Source: Cyanobacterium sp. HL-69 (GTDB lineage Bacteria; Cyanobacteriota; Cyanobacteriia; Cyanobacteriales; Cyanobacteriaceae). Taken from it: a stretch of 64,000 nucleotides of DNA. Both the position numbers and the translations under genes were made by a program. Position 1 is the first letter of the stretch, and each line of letters begins with the position of its first letter. The notes below the pieces were generated by a model that saw nothing but the letters and a program-made list of their open reading frames with translations, had not been told where the DNA came from and ran no database searches. This document shows, piece after piece, positions 20,695 through 30,049 of the stretch. Where the stretch lies: the NCBI GenBank assembly GCA_002813895.1, contig CP024912.1, forward strand, positions 2,232,001 through 2,296,000, read 5' to 3'.

Positions 20695-22529
20695 TGGGTC
20701 GTCCACAAAAGTTAACAGAAGCCATACCCAGTTTATGGCGAATTTTACAGCGCTTTTCTCCTTATATACGCAAACAACAACCATTAATCCTAATTTCCAT
20801 GACAGCATTGTTTTGTGAAATTGGACTGCGATTAATAGAGCCTTTACCGTTAAAATTTGTCTTTGATGAGATTTTTGCAGAACAAACCAACGGAACATTA
20901 AATAACTTTCCCTATGTTGAAACCTTAGATACTCGCATCCTTATTATAGGTTCGGCGATCGCCCTATTTCTCATTACGGCTTTAAGAGGTTTAGCAGCCT
21001 ATTGGAATACGGTGGGGTTTGCCTTGGTGGGTAATCGTGTATTAACGGAAGTTCGTAGTGTCCTTTATTGTCATCTACAAACCCTGTCCCTATCCTTTCA
21101 TAACAGTTCCCGTGGTGGAGATTTAACTTTACGGGTAATCAGTGATGTGGGTTTACTCCAAGAAATAACCGTTACCGCCCTACTACCTTTGTTGGCAAAC
21201 TGTTTTATTTTAATCGGCATGGTGGGCATAATGTTCTGGCTTAATATTCAATTAGCCCTGCTTACCTTCGCAATGATTCCCCTATTTTGGTTTGTAACCA
21301 TTCGTCTGAGTAGTCGAATCCGCAAAGTTTCTAAACAACAACGTCGCCGAGAAGGGGCAATGGCATCCACCACCGCTGAATCCATGAATGCTATCAAAAT
21401 CGTTCAAGCCCTATCATTGGAAGATCAATTTGCTTCTGTGTTTACAGGGCAGAATAAAAAAAATCTGAAGGATGGGGTAAAAGCCAAACGCCTAGCGGCA
21501 AATTTGGAACGGACAGTAGATGTCTTAATTGGTCTTGGTACGTCTTTGGTATTATGGCGTGGGGCAGAATTGGTGTTGAATAATGCCTTGACTCCGGGGG
21601 ATTTATTAATTTTTCTTTCTTATCTTAAAAATGCCTTTAAACCTGTACGCGATTTCGCTAAATATACAGGACGACTGGCAAAAGCATCGGCGGCAGGCGA
21701 TCGCATCATAGATTTACTTGATCAAACTCCTGAAGTATATGATCTTCCTGATGCCATGATAGCTCATCCTTTTGAGGGAATAGTGCAATTTAAGGATGTG
21801 GGTTTTGCTTACGATTCGGGACACCCTGCGTTACAAAATATTGATTTTACGGTGAAATCAGGGCAAAAAGTGGCTATTGTCGGGCATTCTGGCAGTGGTA
21901 AATCTACCCTAGCTAACCTTATGTTACGGCTTTATGATCCCACCAAAGGGAGTATTATCATTGATAGTCAAGATATTCGTAGTTACACCCTCCAATCCCT
22001 TCGGGCGCAAATTAGTGTGGTGTTACAAGATAGCGTTTTATTTGCCTCCAATGTATGGGATAACATCGCCTATGGTTGTCCAGGGAGTACCACAGAAGAA
22101 ATCATAAAAGCTGCTCAATTAGCCAATGCCCATGATTTTATTCTTAACTTACCCCAAGGCTACGACACCGTACTAGGTGAGCGAGGAGTAACCCTTTCTG
22201 GGGGACAAAGACAACGCATTGCGATCGCCAGGGCCGCCATTCGTCAAGCACCGATTTTGATATTAGATGAACCCACCACAGGATTGGATAAAGGAAATGA
22301 ACAAGAAGTCTTAGACGCCCTGCACAAACTAGCTCAAGGATGCACAACCTTCTTGATTGTCCACGATTTAGAATTGGCTGTCCGTGCAGATTTGGTTCTG
22401 TACATGGAAAAAGGACAGTTATCAGAAAGGGGAACCCATGACCAGTTAATGAAACTCAATGGTCGCTATGCAACCCTCTACGGTTTACAAGCAAAGGAAA
22501 GTCACCAACTTCAAGGAGGTACTTATTGA
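20694..22529 (+). CDS. ABC exporter, fused membrane and ATPase domains (MsbA-like)
   Basis: The 611-residue half-transporter starts at the ATG in TAATG, preceded by AAAGGAGG, which decides this start over a longer in-frame option. About six membrane helices occupy residues 30-310. The ATPase domain has Walker A VGHSGSGKST near residue 397, signature LSGGQRQRIAIARA near 500, and Walker B ILILDEPTTGLD. It should work as a homodimer exporting a lipid-linked or amphipathic product from the cytoplasm. Coupling to glycosyltransferases on one side and a kinase-fold protein on the other suggests it exports their product. Confidence 0.93.
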   Translation: MGRPQKLTEAIPSLWRILQRFSPYIRKQQPLILISMTALFCEIGLRLIEPLPLKFVFDEIFAEQTNGTLNNFPYVETLDTRILIIGSAIALFLITALRGLAAYWNTVGFALVGNRVLTEVRSVLYCHLQTLSLSFHNSSRGGDLTLRVISDVGLLQEITVTALLPLLANCFILIGMVGIMFWLNIQLALLTFAMIPLFWFVTIRLSSRIRKVSKQQRRREGAMASTTAESMNAIKIVQALSLEDQFASVFTGQNKKNLKDGVKAKRLAANLERTVDVLIGLGTSLVLWRGAELVLNNALTPGDLLIFLSYLKNAFKPVRDFAKYTGRLAKASAAGDRIIDLLDQTPEVYDLPDAMIAHPFEGIVQFKDVGFAYDSGHPALQNIDFTVKSGQKVAIVGHSGSGKSTLANLMLRLYDPTKGSIIIDSQDIRSYTLQSLRAQISVVLQDSVLFASNVWDNIAYGCPGSTTEEIIKAAQLANAHDFILNLPQGYDTVLGERGVTLSGGQRQRIAIARAAIRQAPILILDEPTTGLDKGNEQEVLDALHKLAQGCTTFLIVHDLELAVRADLVLYMEKGQLSERGTHDQLMKLNGRYATLYGLQAKESHQLQGGTY

Positions 22530-23821
22530 TGCTATTACCTGCTGATGATTATTTAATTCGCCGTGATGTGGATCTAGTGGGATTAGGTTTACTGTTAGAT
22601 ACCGATGCCTTGGCAACCACCCTGGTGGCTCAATTTCCCCATTTGGATTTGAGTCAAGTAAAAAAAACTTACATTCGTTATAAACCTGCTACCAGTTGTA
22701 TTGTCAGTTATGAATTGACCATTGCTCAAAAAACTGTATTGGGCTATGCCAAAGCGGTTACTAGCCAAGATAAGCTGGAAAAATATGCTCAACGCCCCGG
22801 AGTCATCCAAGATTGTGGCATCGGGCGCACTGTTTTCAAACCAGAAAAGGTTATTTTTTCTCTTTTGCCTAATGATAGTTACCTGAAACGACTACCGAAA
22901 TTATTCGATGTGCGATCTCGTGAGCAAACATTACAACAACTTTTACTCGACCATGATGATTTATCCTCACTCACCTTAAAAACCCTGCGATATAAGCCTG
23001 AACGTCGCTACGTTGCCCAACTTTCAACACAAACAAAACCCAAAGCTATCGTCAAAGCCTACAGCCATAGGGAGTATCCCCAAGCCAAAATCAACGCCCA
23101 TGCTTTTAAGTCCATGGCACCATTACAAATTTTGTCAAAATTAGGACATTCTAATGGCGATCGCCTTTTAGCTTTTCCTTGGATTACTGGGTTAACTTTA
23201 GCTGATTTGATTACCATGACCCCTGATAATACCGAAAAATTTATCTTAACGGGAACGGCGCTAGGGTTACTACATCAACAAGATCCCAAGAATCTAAAAC
23301 CATTATCTCGTAGTGATGAAGCCAAAAATTTACTGCTCCTTGCGTCTGATTTAACTTGGCTTTGTCCTCAGTGGAAACATCGCATTCAAAATATAGCTGT
23401 GGAACTTTCTACCGCTCTATTAAATGCACCTATCACCTATCGTCCCATTCACGGTGACTTTAATGGGGAACAGGTTTTATTTAGTAATAGTAATGACATC
23501 ACTTTTATGGACTTCGATTGTGCTGTGCGTGGTGATCCAGCCATGGATTTAGGTTCATTCATTGCTAAGTTAATCCGAGATGAGTTACGGGGAATCTTAT
23601 CCGCCAAACAATGTGAAAAACTGGCCATGGCTCTTATTGCTGGATACAGTACTACAGCCCCTGAGACAATTTTAGACGAACATATTCAACTTTATACCGC
23701 CGCAGGATTATTTCGATTAGTGGCTGAGCCATTTCGTCATTGTGAATTTAACTGGTTAGAAAAGATTGACATCATACTATGTCGCATTGAGCAAATTACA
23801 ACTATCTTTAAGCCATCATGA
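22529..23821 (+). CDS. APH-fold phosphotransferase with an apparently duplicated N-lobe motif
   Basis: The ATG overlaps the exporter stop (TGATG) and follows AAGGAGG, so 430 residues are expected; a TTG one codon earlier is less likely. Two RYKP motifs are present, near residues 50 (YIRYKPATSC) and 154 (LRYKPERRY). The catalytic loop PIHGDFNGEQ (about 308-315) and metal loop MDFDCAVRGDPAMDLGSF (about 327-344) follow. The first motif aligns with that of the protein at 15775, so the N-lobe may be duplicated, with only the second copy feeding the catalytic domain. The substrate is unknown; a cluster-specific sugar or glycolipid kinase is inferred. Confidence 0.8.
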   Translation: MLLPADDYLIRRDVDLVGLGLLLDTDALATTLVAQFPHLDLSQVKKTYIRYKPATSCIVSYELTIAQKTVLGYAKAVTSQDKLEKYAQRPGVIQDCGIGRTVFKPEKVIFSLLPNDSYLKRLPKLFDVRSREQTLQQLLLDHDDLSSLTLKTLRYKPERRYVAQLSTQTKPKAIVKAYSHREYPQAKINAHAFKSMAPLQILSKLGHSNGDRLLAFPWITGLTLADLITMTPDNTEKFILTGTALGLLHQQDPKNLKPLSRSDEAKNLLLLASDLTWLCPQWKHRIQNIAVELSTALLNAPITYRPIHGDFNGEQVLFSNSNDITFMDFDCAVRGDPAMDLGSFIAKLIRDELRGILSAKQCEKLAMALIAGYSTTAPETILDEHIQLYTAAGLFRLVAEPFRHCEFNWLEKIDIILCRIEQITTIFKPS

Positions 23822-25344
23822 TTAGTAGAAAAATAAGTTTAGGGATCTGGGTAATGGTAGCTTTATATTGGTTTCCTGGGATCGCCCATAGCCAAACCAT
23901 CCCATGGGCAGAGTATTCCCAAAATCAAATCAGTCCATCGGTGGCTCAATTATCTGACATTCACCATGATGATTGGGCTTTTCAGGCATTACAATCCTTA
24001 GCCAACAAATATGAATGTATCATAGGATACCCCGATGGCAGTTATAAGGGCGATCGCCCTTTAAGTCGTTATGAATTTGCTGCGGCTTTATCTCCCTGTA
24101 TCGTTAGGCTTAATGAACATTTCACAAGGGATAACATGAACTCGGATGACTGGGCTACACTGCAACGACTTCAACAAGATTTTGCCACCGAATTGGCAAC
24201 TATTAACCATCAAGTGGATGATTTAGAAGCCCGAACAGCTACCCTCACAGCCCAGCGGTTTTCCCCCACCACAAAATTTGAAGGAGAAGTGATTTTTGCT
24301 CTGGCGGGAGTAGGTGGTAAGAGTAGAGTAGATGACCGTGATAAATCCATTGATAACAACATTGTTTTAGGGGAACGGGTTCGACTGGAATTGAATACCA
24401 GCTTTAACGGCTCTGATCGCTTAAGGATGCGTTTACAATCTCGTGATATTCCCGAGTTTGAAGATGCCACGGGAACTCAAATGGCAAACCTCGGATTTGA
24501 TGGCACCACGGAAGGAAATATCGAACTTGATCGCCTAGACTACGAAACTCACATTGGTGAACGAGCCTCCGTTATCCTCAGCCTTGTGGGAGGAGGTTTA
24601 GGGGATTATGCCTCTACGGTTAATCCTTTATTTAGTGGTAGTGGAGATGGTGCTATTTCCCTATTTGCCCGTGAGAATCCCATTCGCCGACAGGGTAGTG
24701 TTCCGGGTATTGGACTCACCTATGAACTCACTGACGACATTTTGTTAGAACTGGGATATATCGCCAGAGGGGCAACAGATCCCGAGGTGGGCATTACCCA
24801 AGGTCCCTACGCTGCCATCGCTCAAGCAACCATTGAGCCTACGGATTTTGCTCAACTGAGTTTTACCTACGTGCGATCGTTTAATGGTATGGATACAGGC
24901 ACTAGCAGTGCCTTAGCCAGTGATCCCTTTGAGGATGATTCTGATGCCATCATTGCCAACTCCTTTGGTGCAGAAGCCTCGGTAAATGTTAGCCCTAACT
25001 TTACCATCGGCGGACGAGTGGGATATATTCAGGCGATCGCCAAAGATTTGAAAGACGATCCCCAAGCTGATCTATTCACTTGGGCTGTGCTACTGGGCTG
25101 GAAGGATTTAGCAGGGGAGGGTAATTTACTGGGAGTCGTTGCTGGTCAACCCTTACGGGTAACGCAGAATCAATATGGCGATCGTGAATCCGATGCCACA
25201 TTACACCTAGAAACTTTTTATCGTTGGCAGATTAACGATAACATTGCCATTACACCGGGGTTAGTTTTATTACTTCACCCAGAAAATGATGCGAGTAATG
25301 ATCCTATCTACGTGGGAACTATTCGCACGACCTTAAGTTTTTAA
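23818..25344 (+). CDS. SLH-domain OprB-type outer membrane porin
   Basis: The gene overlaps the preceding kinase gene by 4 bases (ATGA), so it is the last member of the cluster. The 508-residue protein has a signal peptide (about 1-25). One SLH domain follows at residues 45-100, including IIGYPDGSYKGDRPLSRYEF, then a coiled coil of about 40 residues. The rest is an OprB-like beta-barrel ending in a terminal Phe, as usual for outer membrane proteins. Cyanobacterial relatives bind cell-wall polymer with the SLH domain and pass small solutes. Placement in this operon suggests outer-membrane passage for the exported product. A paralogue is at 43873. Confidence 0.9.
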   Translation: MISRKISLGIWVMVALYWFPGIAHSQTIPWAEYSQNQISPSVAQLSDIHHDDWAFQALQSLANKYECIIGYPDGSYKGDRPLSRYEFAAALSPCIVRLNEHFTRDNMNSDDWATLQRLQQDFATELATINHQVDDLEARTATLTAQRFSPTTKFEGEVIFALAGVGGKSRVDDRDKSIDNNIVLGERVRLELNTSFNGSDRLRMRLQSRDIPEFEDATGTQMANLGFDGTTEGNIELDRLDYETHIGERASVILSLVGGGLGDYASTVNPLFSGSGDGAISLFARENPIRRQGSVPGIGLTYELTDDILLELGYIARGATDPEVGITQGPYAAIAQATIEPTDFAQLSFTYVRSFNGMDTGTSSALASDPFEDDSDAIIANSFGAEASVNVSPNFTIGGRVGYIQAIAKDLKDDPQADLFTWAVLLGWKDLAGEGNLLGVVAGQPLRVTQNQYGDRESDATLHLETFYRWQINDNIAITPGLVLLLHPENDASNDPIYVGTIRTTLSF

Positions 25345-25371
25345 AATCCCTCAATATTCACCGCAAAAATA

Positions 25372-26217
25372 TCAATTAATAGACTTTTCTTCTTCTTTTG
25401 ATGGAGGTTTTTGATTAACAAAGGGTTGATTTGGATTAATTAAATCAATATGAATAATATCTTCTCGGCGAATTTGTTGAGTAATAGAAGTAATTTTGCC
25501 CAGTTTTTCAAACTGCTGGGGTAGCCTTGAAGTATAGGGGCCTAGGTGAACTTTTCCTAAATCCGTCGTTAGAATTATGTTATTAGGATTTTGCCAATTT
25601 ATCTCCGTAATAGGTATGGGGGAAACGGCTAACAAACGATATAACTCCTCCCAATAAGATAAATATAACCCTTGATTACCAAATATTTTGAGAGAAGGAA
25701 TTTTTTCGGGATATTGCTCCAAATTTTCATACATATCCTTTTCCATAAAGACACCATCAGCACTGATAAATCCTAGGTGACTGATGGCAACTTGCCCATT
25801 TTCATTGTCTTCTGGGCCATAAGCCATGGCAACAGGAGGATTTTCTTCTACGGTGATAGTTAGACTGGGGGGAGCTATCTTTTTAGTAATAGTTATATTT
25901 TTGAGGGGTGTTTTTTCCCCTAATTCGTCAGCCAGATACTGCCCTGAGAGGGTTAAGATGGGCTGGGGATATTGAACAGGAATTAAGCTACGAATTTCTT
26001 TGTCTGATAATAGTTCATTACCTTCAATATTAATTTGTTCGCCACTTCTAAGTACCCAACTAGGATGGGTAATAACCCAAAAAACCCCCGTGGTAACACC
26101 TACCGCCACAAAAAAGCGACAGACCGCAATACGATTACGCCTTGCTCTCTCCTTTCGTAATTTGTCACGGTGTTGAACGACTTGGGATGGAGGTACGGGG
26201 TTTCGGGTAGTTACCAT
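25372..26217 (-). CDS. ftsQ: FtsQ-type POTRA-domain cell division protein
   Basis: From the ATG at 26217 the protein has 281 residues. It has a basic cytoplasmic tail, one membrane span (about residues 35-55) and a POTRA domain starting at GEQINIEGNELLSDKEI. A C-terminal beta domain typical of FtsQ/DivIB follows. It belongs to the divisome in the plasma membrane and bridges to the septal wall enzymes. An upstream in-frame start at 26289 lies inside clpX and would add 24 atypical residues. The chosen start is 4 bases past the clpX stop, so the pair is probably co-transcribed. Cyanobacterial FtsQ diverges strongly, so the symbol is by domain layout. Confidence 0.82.
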   Translation of the reverse strand: MVTTRNPVPPSQVVQHRDKLRKERARRNRIAVCRFFVAVGVTTGVFWVITHPSWVLRSGEQINIEGNELLSDKEIRSLIPVQYPQPILTLSGQYLADELGEKTPLKNITITKKIAPPSLTITVEENPPVAMAYGPEDNENGQVAISHLGFISADGVFMEKDMYENLEQYPEKIPSLKIFGNQGLYLSYWEELYRLLAVSPIPITEINWQNPNNIILTTDLGKVHLGPYTSRLPQQFEKLGKITSITQQIRREDIIHIDLINPNQPFVNQKPPSKEEEKSIN

Positions 26218-26221
26218 ATAC

Positions 26222-27565
26222 TTAAGCAGACTCTGGAGTTGGTAAGGATGATGGATGTAATAATAACTCAGCTGTACTCCGTTTTTCAACCATTTCTTTG
26301 GTAATTAAACATTTACTTAAGTCTTTGCGCGAGGGTACCTCATACATTACATCTAACATAATTTCTTCTACTATACCTCGCAAGGCTCTCGCCCCTGTTT
26401 TTCGGCGGTGGGCTTCTTGGGAAATGGCTTTGATGGCTTCGGGTTCAAATTCGAGAATAACATCATCCATGCCCAAAAGTTTTTGATATTGTTTAACAAG
26501 GGCGTTACGGGGTTGGGTGAGAATAGCCATAAGAGCTTCTTCATTGAGAGAGTCTAGCACTGCTACTACGGGTAAACGTCCTGCAAATTCGGGAATTAAG
26601 CCAAATTTTACTAAGTCGTCAGTTTGCATTTGTCGCGCAGCGTTGGCAACTTTTTCTTCTTTGGTTTGATTTTCGTTGGGGATTTCAAAACCAAGGATTT
26701 TTTGTTGATGGTTTTGTTCTATGATTTTGTCTAAACCGCTAAATGCTCCACCGCAGATAAAAAGGATGTTACTGGTATCGATGGTGATACAGTCTTGGTA
26801 GGGGTGTTTTCTACCGCCTTGGGGGGGGACATTGGCGACGGTGCCTTCTAACATTTTGAGGAGGGCTTGTTGTACTCCTTCCCCTGATACGTCCCTTGTG
26901 ATCGAAGGGTTTTCACTTTTACGGGCTATTTTATCAATTTCGTCGATGTAAATAATACCTCTTTGGGCTTGGTCAATGTCTAAGTCTGCCACTTGCAGAA
27001 GTCTGAGCAAAATATTTTCTACGTCTTCCCCGACATAACCTGCTTCAGTAAGGGTGGTGGCATCGGCGATCGCAAAGGGTACATCCAAGACTTTCGCTAG
27101 GGTTTGAGCTAATAAAGTTTTACCAGATCCTGTGGGACCGACTAATAAAATATTTGACTTTTGTAACTCAATACTATCTTCTTCGGGGGTATTTTGATTG
27201 TTATTTTCCTTAACGCTCAACCGTTTATAATGGTTATATACTGCCACAGAAAGAATTTTTTTTGCTTCATCCTGCCCGATTACGTACTCATCTAGCTCGG
27301 CTTTTATTTCTTTGGGCTTGGGAAGGTCTTCGAGAGAAAGGGGAGTTAGGGCATTAGACTGTTTACCTGCAGGAACTGGTTTTCCTTTTAGGGCTGGTTT
27401 CCCTGGCGGTGGCGGTGCCGACATCAACTCTTCATCCAAGATTTCATTACATAGTTCTACGCATTCATCACAAATATAGACCCCTGGCCCTGCAATTAGT
27501 TTGCGTACTTGCTCTTGGGATTTCCCACAAAAAGAACATTTCAAATGGGAGTCGTATTTAGACAT
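26222..27565 (-). CDS. clpX: ATP-dependent Clp protease ATP-binding subunit ClpX
   Basis: The 447-residue AAA+ unfoldase starts with a four-cysteine zinc domain (CSFCGKSQ and CDECVELC). Walker A is [15 protein letters not shown], Walker B is [11 protein letters not shown], and the ClpP-contact IGF-type loop is visible as ILGFEIP. The C-terminal sensor region includes [13 protein letters not shown]. It unfolds tagged proteins and feeds them to ClpP. clpP lies upstream on the same strand, 132 bases away with a hairpin between, the usual cyanobacterial clpP2-clpX arrangement. Confidence 0.98.
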   Translation of the reverse strand: MSKYDSHLKCSFCGKSQEQVRKLIAGPGVYICDECVELCNEILDEELMSAPPPPGKPALKGKPVPAGKQSNALTPLSLEDLPKPKEIKAELDEYVIGQDEAKKILSVAVYNHYKRLSVKENNNQNTPEEDSIELQKSNILLVGPTGSGKTLLAQTLAKVLDVPFAIADATTLTEAGYVGEDVENILLRLLQVADLDIDQAQRGIIYIDEIDKIARKSENPSITRDVSGEGVQQALLKMLEGTVANVPPQGGRKHPYQDCITIDTSNILFICGGAFSGLDKIIEQNHQQKILGFEIPNENQTKEEKVANAARQMQTDDLVKFGLIPEFAGRLPVVAVLDSLNEEALMAILTQPRNALVKQYQKLLGMDDVILEFEPEAIKAISQEAHRRKTGARALRGIVEEIMLDVMYEVPSRKDLSKCLITKEMVEKRSTAELLLHPSSLPTPESA

Positions 27566-27658
27566 AAAACTGCTTTTTTTTACTATTTTAACAATGGACT
27601 TCTGAGAAAAATATTTAGGAATGGAAGACTATCAAGTGTTATTTGGGAAGACGGAAAA

Positions 27659-27688
27659 GGCAACATCCTCCATGGAGGATGGGTTACC
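27659..27688 (-). terminator. Hairpin between clpP and clpX, probable partial terminator
   Basis: A perfect 18-base palindrome, CATCCTCCATGGAGGATG (27664-27681), is extended outward by GGCAAC against GGTTACC. On the minus strand four T residues follow shortly after. It lies 10 bases past the clpP stop, so it could lower the amount of transcript continuing into clpX. Confidence 0.6.
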
Positions 27689-27697
27689 GTGGTTTTT

Positions 27698-28417
27698 TTA
27701 GAAGGCTTCGGATAAATCAATATCTTTACGATTTAGGGGTAATTCCACCCCTTCCCGTCGGATAATATCATCAATGATGCCGTATTCTTTGGCTTCGGTG
27801 GAAGACATATAAAAGTCTCTTTCTGTGTCTTCGCTAATACGGTCAAAGGGTTGTCCTGTGTGATGGGTAATAATTTCGTTTAATCTTTTTTTGATGTACA
27901 AAATCTCTTTGGCCTGAATTTCGATGTCACTGGCTTGACCTTGAGCGCCCCCCAAGGGTTGGTGAATCATAATACGGGAGTTGGGTAAACCTAGTCTTTT
28001 TCCTTTTGCTCCTCCTGCTAGTAAAAAAGCTCCCATACTAGCGGCAATACCGTAGCAGATAGTGGATACGTCTGGCTCTATCTGTTGCATGGTATCGTAG
28101 ATGGCAAAACCTGAATAAACGGAGCCTCCAGGGGAGTTGATGTAGATGTAAATGTCTTTGGTAGGATCTTCTGCTTCGAGGTAGAGGAGTTGGGCGACGA
28201 CAGAATCGGCTACTTTGTCATCAATGGCTGTGCCAAGGAAAATAATTCTCTCTCTCAGAAGACGGGAATAAACGTCAAATACTTTTTCCCCCATGCCAGA
28301 GGATTCTACTACCATAGGCACGGTGGCGTTGTTGACTATGTTTTCGGTTCTGGTAGCGTTGATATGGTGAGGATAATTACTGTTGATGTTGAGTTTGGGA
28401 GATTGCGATTCTAGCAT
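27698..28417 (-). CDS. clpP: ATP-dependent Clp protease proteolytic subunit
   Basis: The 239-residue serine protease carries the full catalytic triad: Ser in GIAASMGAF, His in [10 protein letters not shown] and Asp in DTERDFYMS. The oxyanion glycine motif NSPGGSV is also present. The N-terminal extension of about 30 residues before VPMVVESS resembles the cyanobacterial copy paired with clpX. ClpP forms a double heptameric chamber degrading proteins supplied by ClpX or ClpC. Cyanobacteria carry several clpP copies; the neighbouring clpX points to the clpP2 type by context. Confidence 0.97.
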   Translation of the reverse strand: MLESQSPKLNINSNYPHHINATRTENIVNNATVPMVVESSGMGEKVFDVYSRLLRERIIFLGTAIDDKVADSVVAQLLYLEAEDPTKDIYIYINSPGGSVYSGFAIYDTMQQIEPDVSTICYGIAASMGAFLLAGGAKGKRLGLPNSRIMIHQPLGGAQGQASDIEIQAKEILYIKKRLNEIITHHTGQPFDRISEDTERDFYMSSTEAKEYGIIDDIIRREGVELPLNRKDIDLSEAF

Positions 28418-28516
28418 AGCTTAATGACAGTTCCTGTGAAAGCTCTTTTATACGACTTACACCTTAATATTATACTACTTTATGGCTTATTTCGACCTTA
28501 TGGGAGATAGAAGTTG

Positions 28517-28535
28517 GGGTAGGGAAAACCTACCC
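28517..28535 (-). terminator. Terminator-like hairpin after murF
   Basis: GGGTAGG and CCTACCC form a 7-pair GC-rich stem around a five-base GAAAA loop, 8 bases past the murF stop. No long T run follows, so its strength is uncertain. Confidence 0.5.
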
Positions 28536-28542
28536 TTGGGGG

Positions 28543-29892
28543 TTAAATAATTTGGTCAACGATCGCACTTAAACCGACGGAGTTAGAAGCTTTAAATAGG
28601 ATGCGATCGCCCTTGGTCATGATTTGTTTTACTCGGTTTAGTAGGGCATCATGGTTATCAAAAATTTCGGTGGGAATCCCCTTTGCCCCGGAGGCAATGG
28701 TTTCGGTGGCGGACTCATCAGCTAAAATCAACACCATATCCAGCCCCAATTGCTCGGCTTTTTCTCCCACCTGATGATGGAGGGCTGAGGAATATTCCCC
28801 TAATTCTTTCATGGTACCAAGAACGGCAATTTTACGCTCTCCTGCGGTATCTTGCAACAGTTCGAGGGAGGCGAGCATGGACTCAAAACCAGCGTTGTAG
28901 GTTTCATCGAGAATGACAATGTCGTTATCAAGGTGGTAACGTTTGGCTCTTCCCTTGGGCATTTCTACCTCCATTCCTGCTTTGAGGGGTTCTAAATCCA
29001 ACTCGAGGACGTGGGCAAGGGCGATCGCCCCTAGATAATTAAGGGCATTGTGGCGACCCTGCAAAGGGAGAGGGTAGATTTCGCCGTTTACCTCAATTTT
29101 ATCATCATCGATAATTTGACCCTGAAAATCACCATTTTCCAAGCCATAGGAGACGGTTTTTCCGTGCCATACCATCCCCGCTGTTTCCATCAAAAGTTCA
29201 TTATCCGCATTTAAAATGGCAACCCCATCCGGGTTCATATTTGCTAAAAGTTCACACTTTGCTCTGGCGATGGCTTCCCGGGAGCCTAACCTGCCGATAT
29301 GGGCCGTACCCACGTTAGTAACTAGGCCGATGGTCGGGTTCACGATGTCGGTGAGCAAAGCGATTTCCCCTTCTCCCCTCATGGCCATCTCAATTACAGC
29401 AAAATCATCCTCTTTTGTTATTTCTAAAAGGGTTTTAGGAACACCAATTTCATTATTATAATTAGCCCTTGTTTTTAATACTTTTCCCTGAGTATTTAAT
29501 ACCGCACTTATCAATTCTTTTGTAGTAGTTTTACCCACCGAACCCGTCACCCCAATAATGGGAATATTTAATTGTTCTCGCCACCAATGGGCTATTTTTT
29601 GATAGGCTTCTAAACTGTCTTTAACTCTAAAAATTGGGACCTTTAATTCCTCTTCACCTAAGTGATTTTCATCTATGATAAGGGCGATCGCTCCTTGAGT
29701 CACTGCTTGAATCAGAAAATCATGACCATCAAAAGTTTCCCCTCGCAAAGCCACAAAAATTTCTCCCGTGCCTAAACTTCTAGTATCAGTGCTTATGCCC
29801 CTACATTGTTGTGTTAAGATCGAGCCATTATCCCCTTCACAAACTGAATCAGTAATTTCACCGATAGTAGCAATATTTAAAGAAAAATTCAT
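28543..29892 (-). CDS. murF: UDP-N-acetylmuramoyl-tripeptide--D-alanyl-D-alanine ligase
   Basis: The 449-residue Mur ligase adds D-Ala-D-Ala to the muropeptide precursor in the cytoplasm. The ATP loop is GVTGSVGKTTTKEL. The N-terminal substrate domain includes the DTRSL segment, the central domain has RANYNNEIGVPKTLL, and the C-terminal domain has DETYNAGFESM. Length and domain order are normal. It lies upstream of clpP on the same strand with a hairpin between. Confidence 0.96.
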   Translation of the reverse strand: MNFSLNIATIGEITDSVCEGDNGSILTQQCRGISTDTRSLGTGEIFVALRGETFDGHDFLIQAVTQGAIALIIDENHLGEEELKVPIFRVKDSLEAYQKIAHWWREQLNIPIIGVTGSVGKTTTKELISAVLNTQGKVLKTRANYNNEIGVPKTLLEITKEDDFAVIEMAMRGEGEIALLTDIVNPTIGLVTNVGTAHIGRLGSREAIARAKCELLANMNPDGVAILNADNELLMETAGMVWHGKTVSYGLENGDFQGQIIDDDKIEVNGEIYPLPLQGRHNALNYLGAIALAHVLELDLEPLKAGMEVEMPKGRAKRYHLDNDIVILDETYNAGFESMLASLELLQDTAGERKIAVLGTMKELGEYSSALHHQVGEKAEQLGLDMVLILADESATETIASGAKGIPTEIFDNHDALLNRVKQIMTKGDRILFKASNSVGLSAIVDQII

Positions 29893-30049
29893 AAAAAAAA
29901 TCTAGTAAAATTCAGTATTTTAACTGATACATAGGATAACCTTTTGGGGTAAAAAATGGGTAATTTAACAGAGATAAAAAATAATATTAACGTTTAAAAT
30001 AGATACATAATTAGATAAATATCCCACCCACAACATACCATGAACTGCC

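Noticed and set aside
20625-22529. A longer start for the ABC exporter at 20625
   Set aside because: It would overlap the glycosyltransferase by about 70 bases. The ATG at 20694 has a strong AAAGGAGG site and the usual TAATG junction.
15775-23821. The APH-fold genes as antibiotic resistance genes
   Set aside because: The fold is shared by many sugar and lipid kinases, and the setting among glycosyltransferases and an exporter favours a biosynthetic role.
26218-26289. Extended N terminus of the FtsQ-type protein
   Set aside because: These 24 codons lie inside clpX in another frame. The ATG at 26217 directly follows the clpX stop and gives a normal basic tail.
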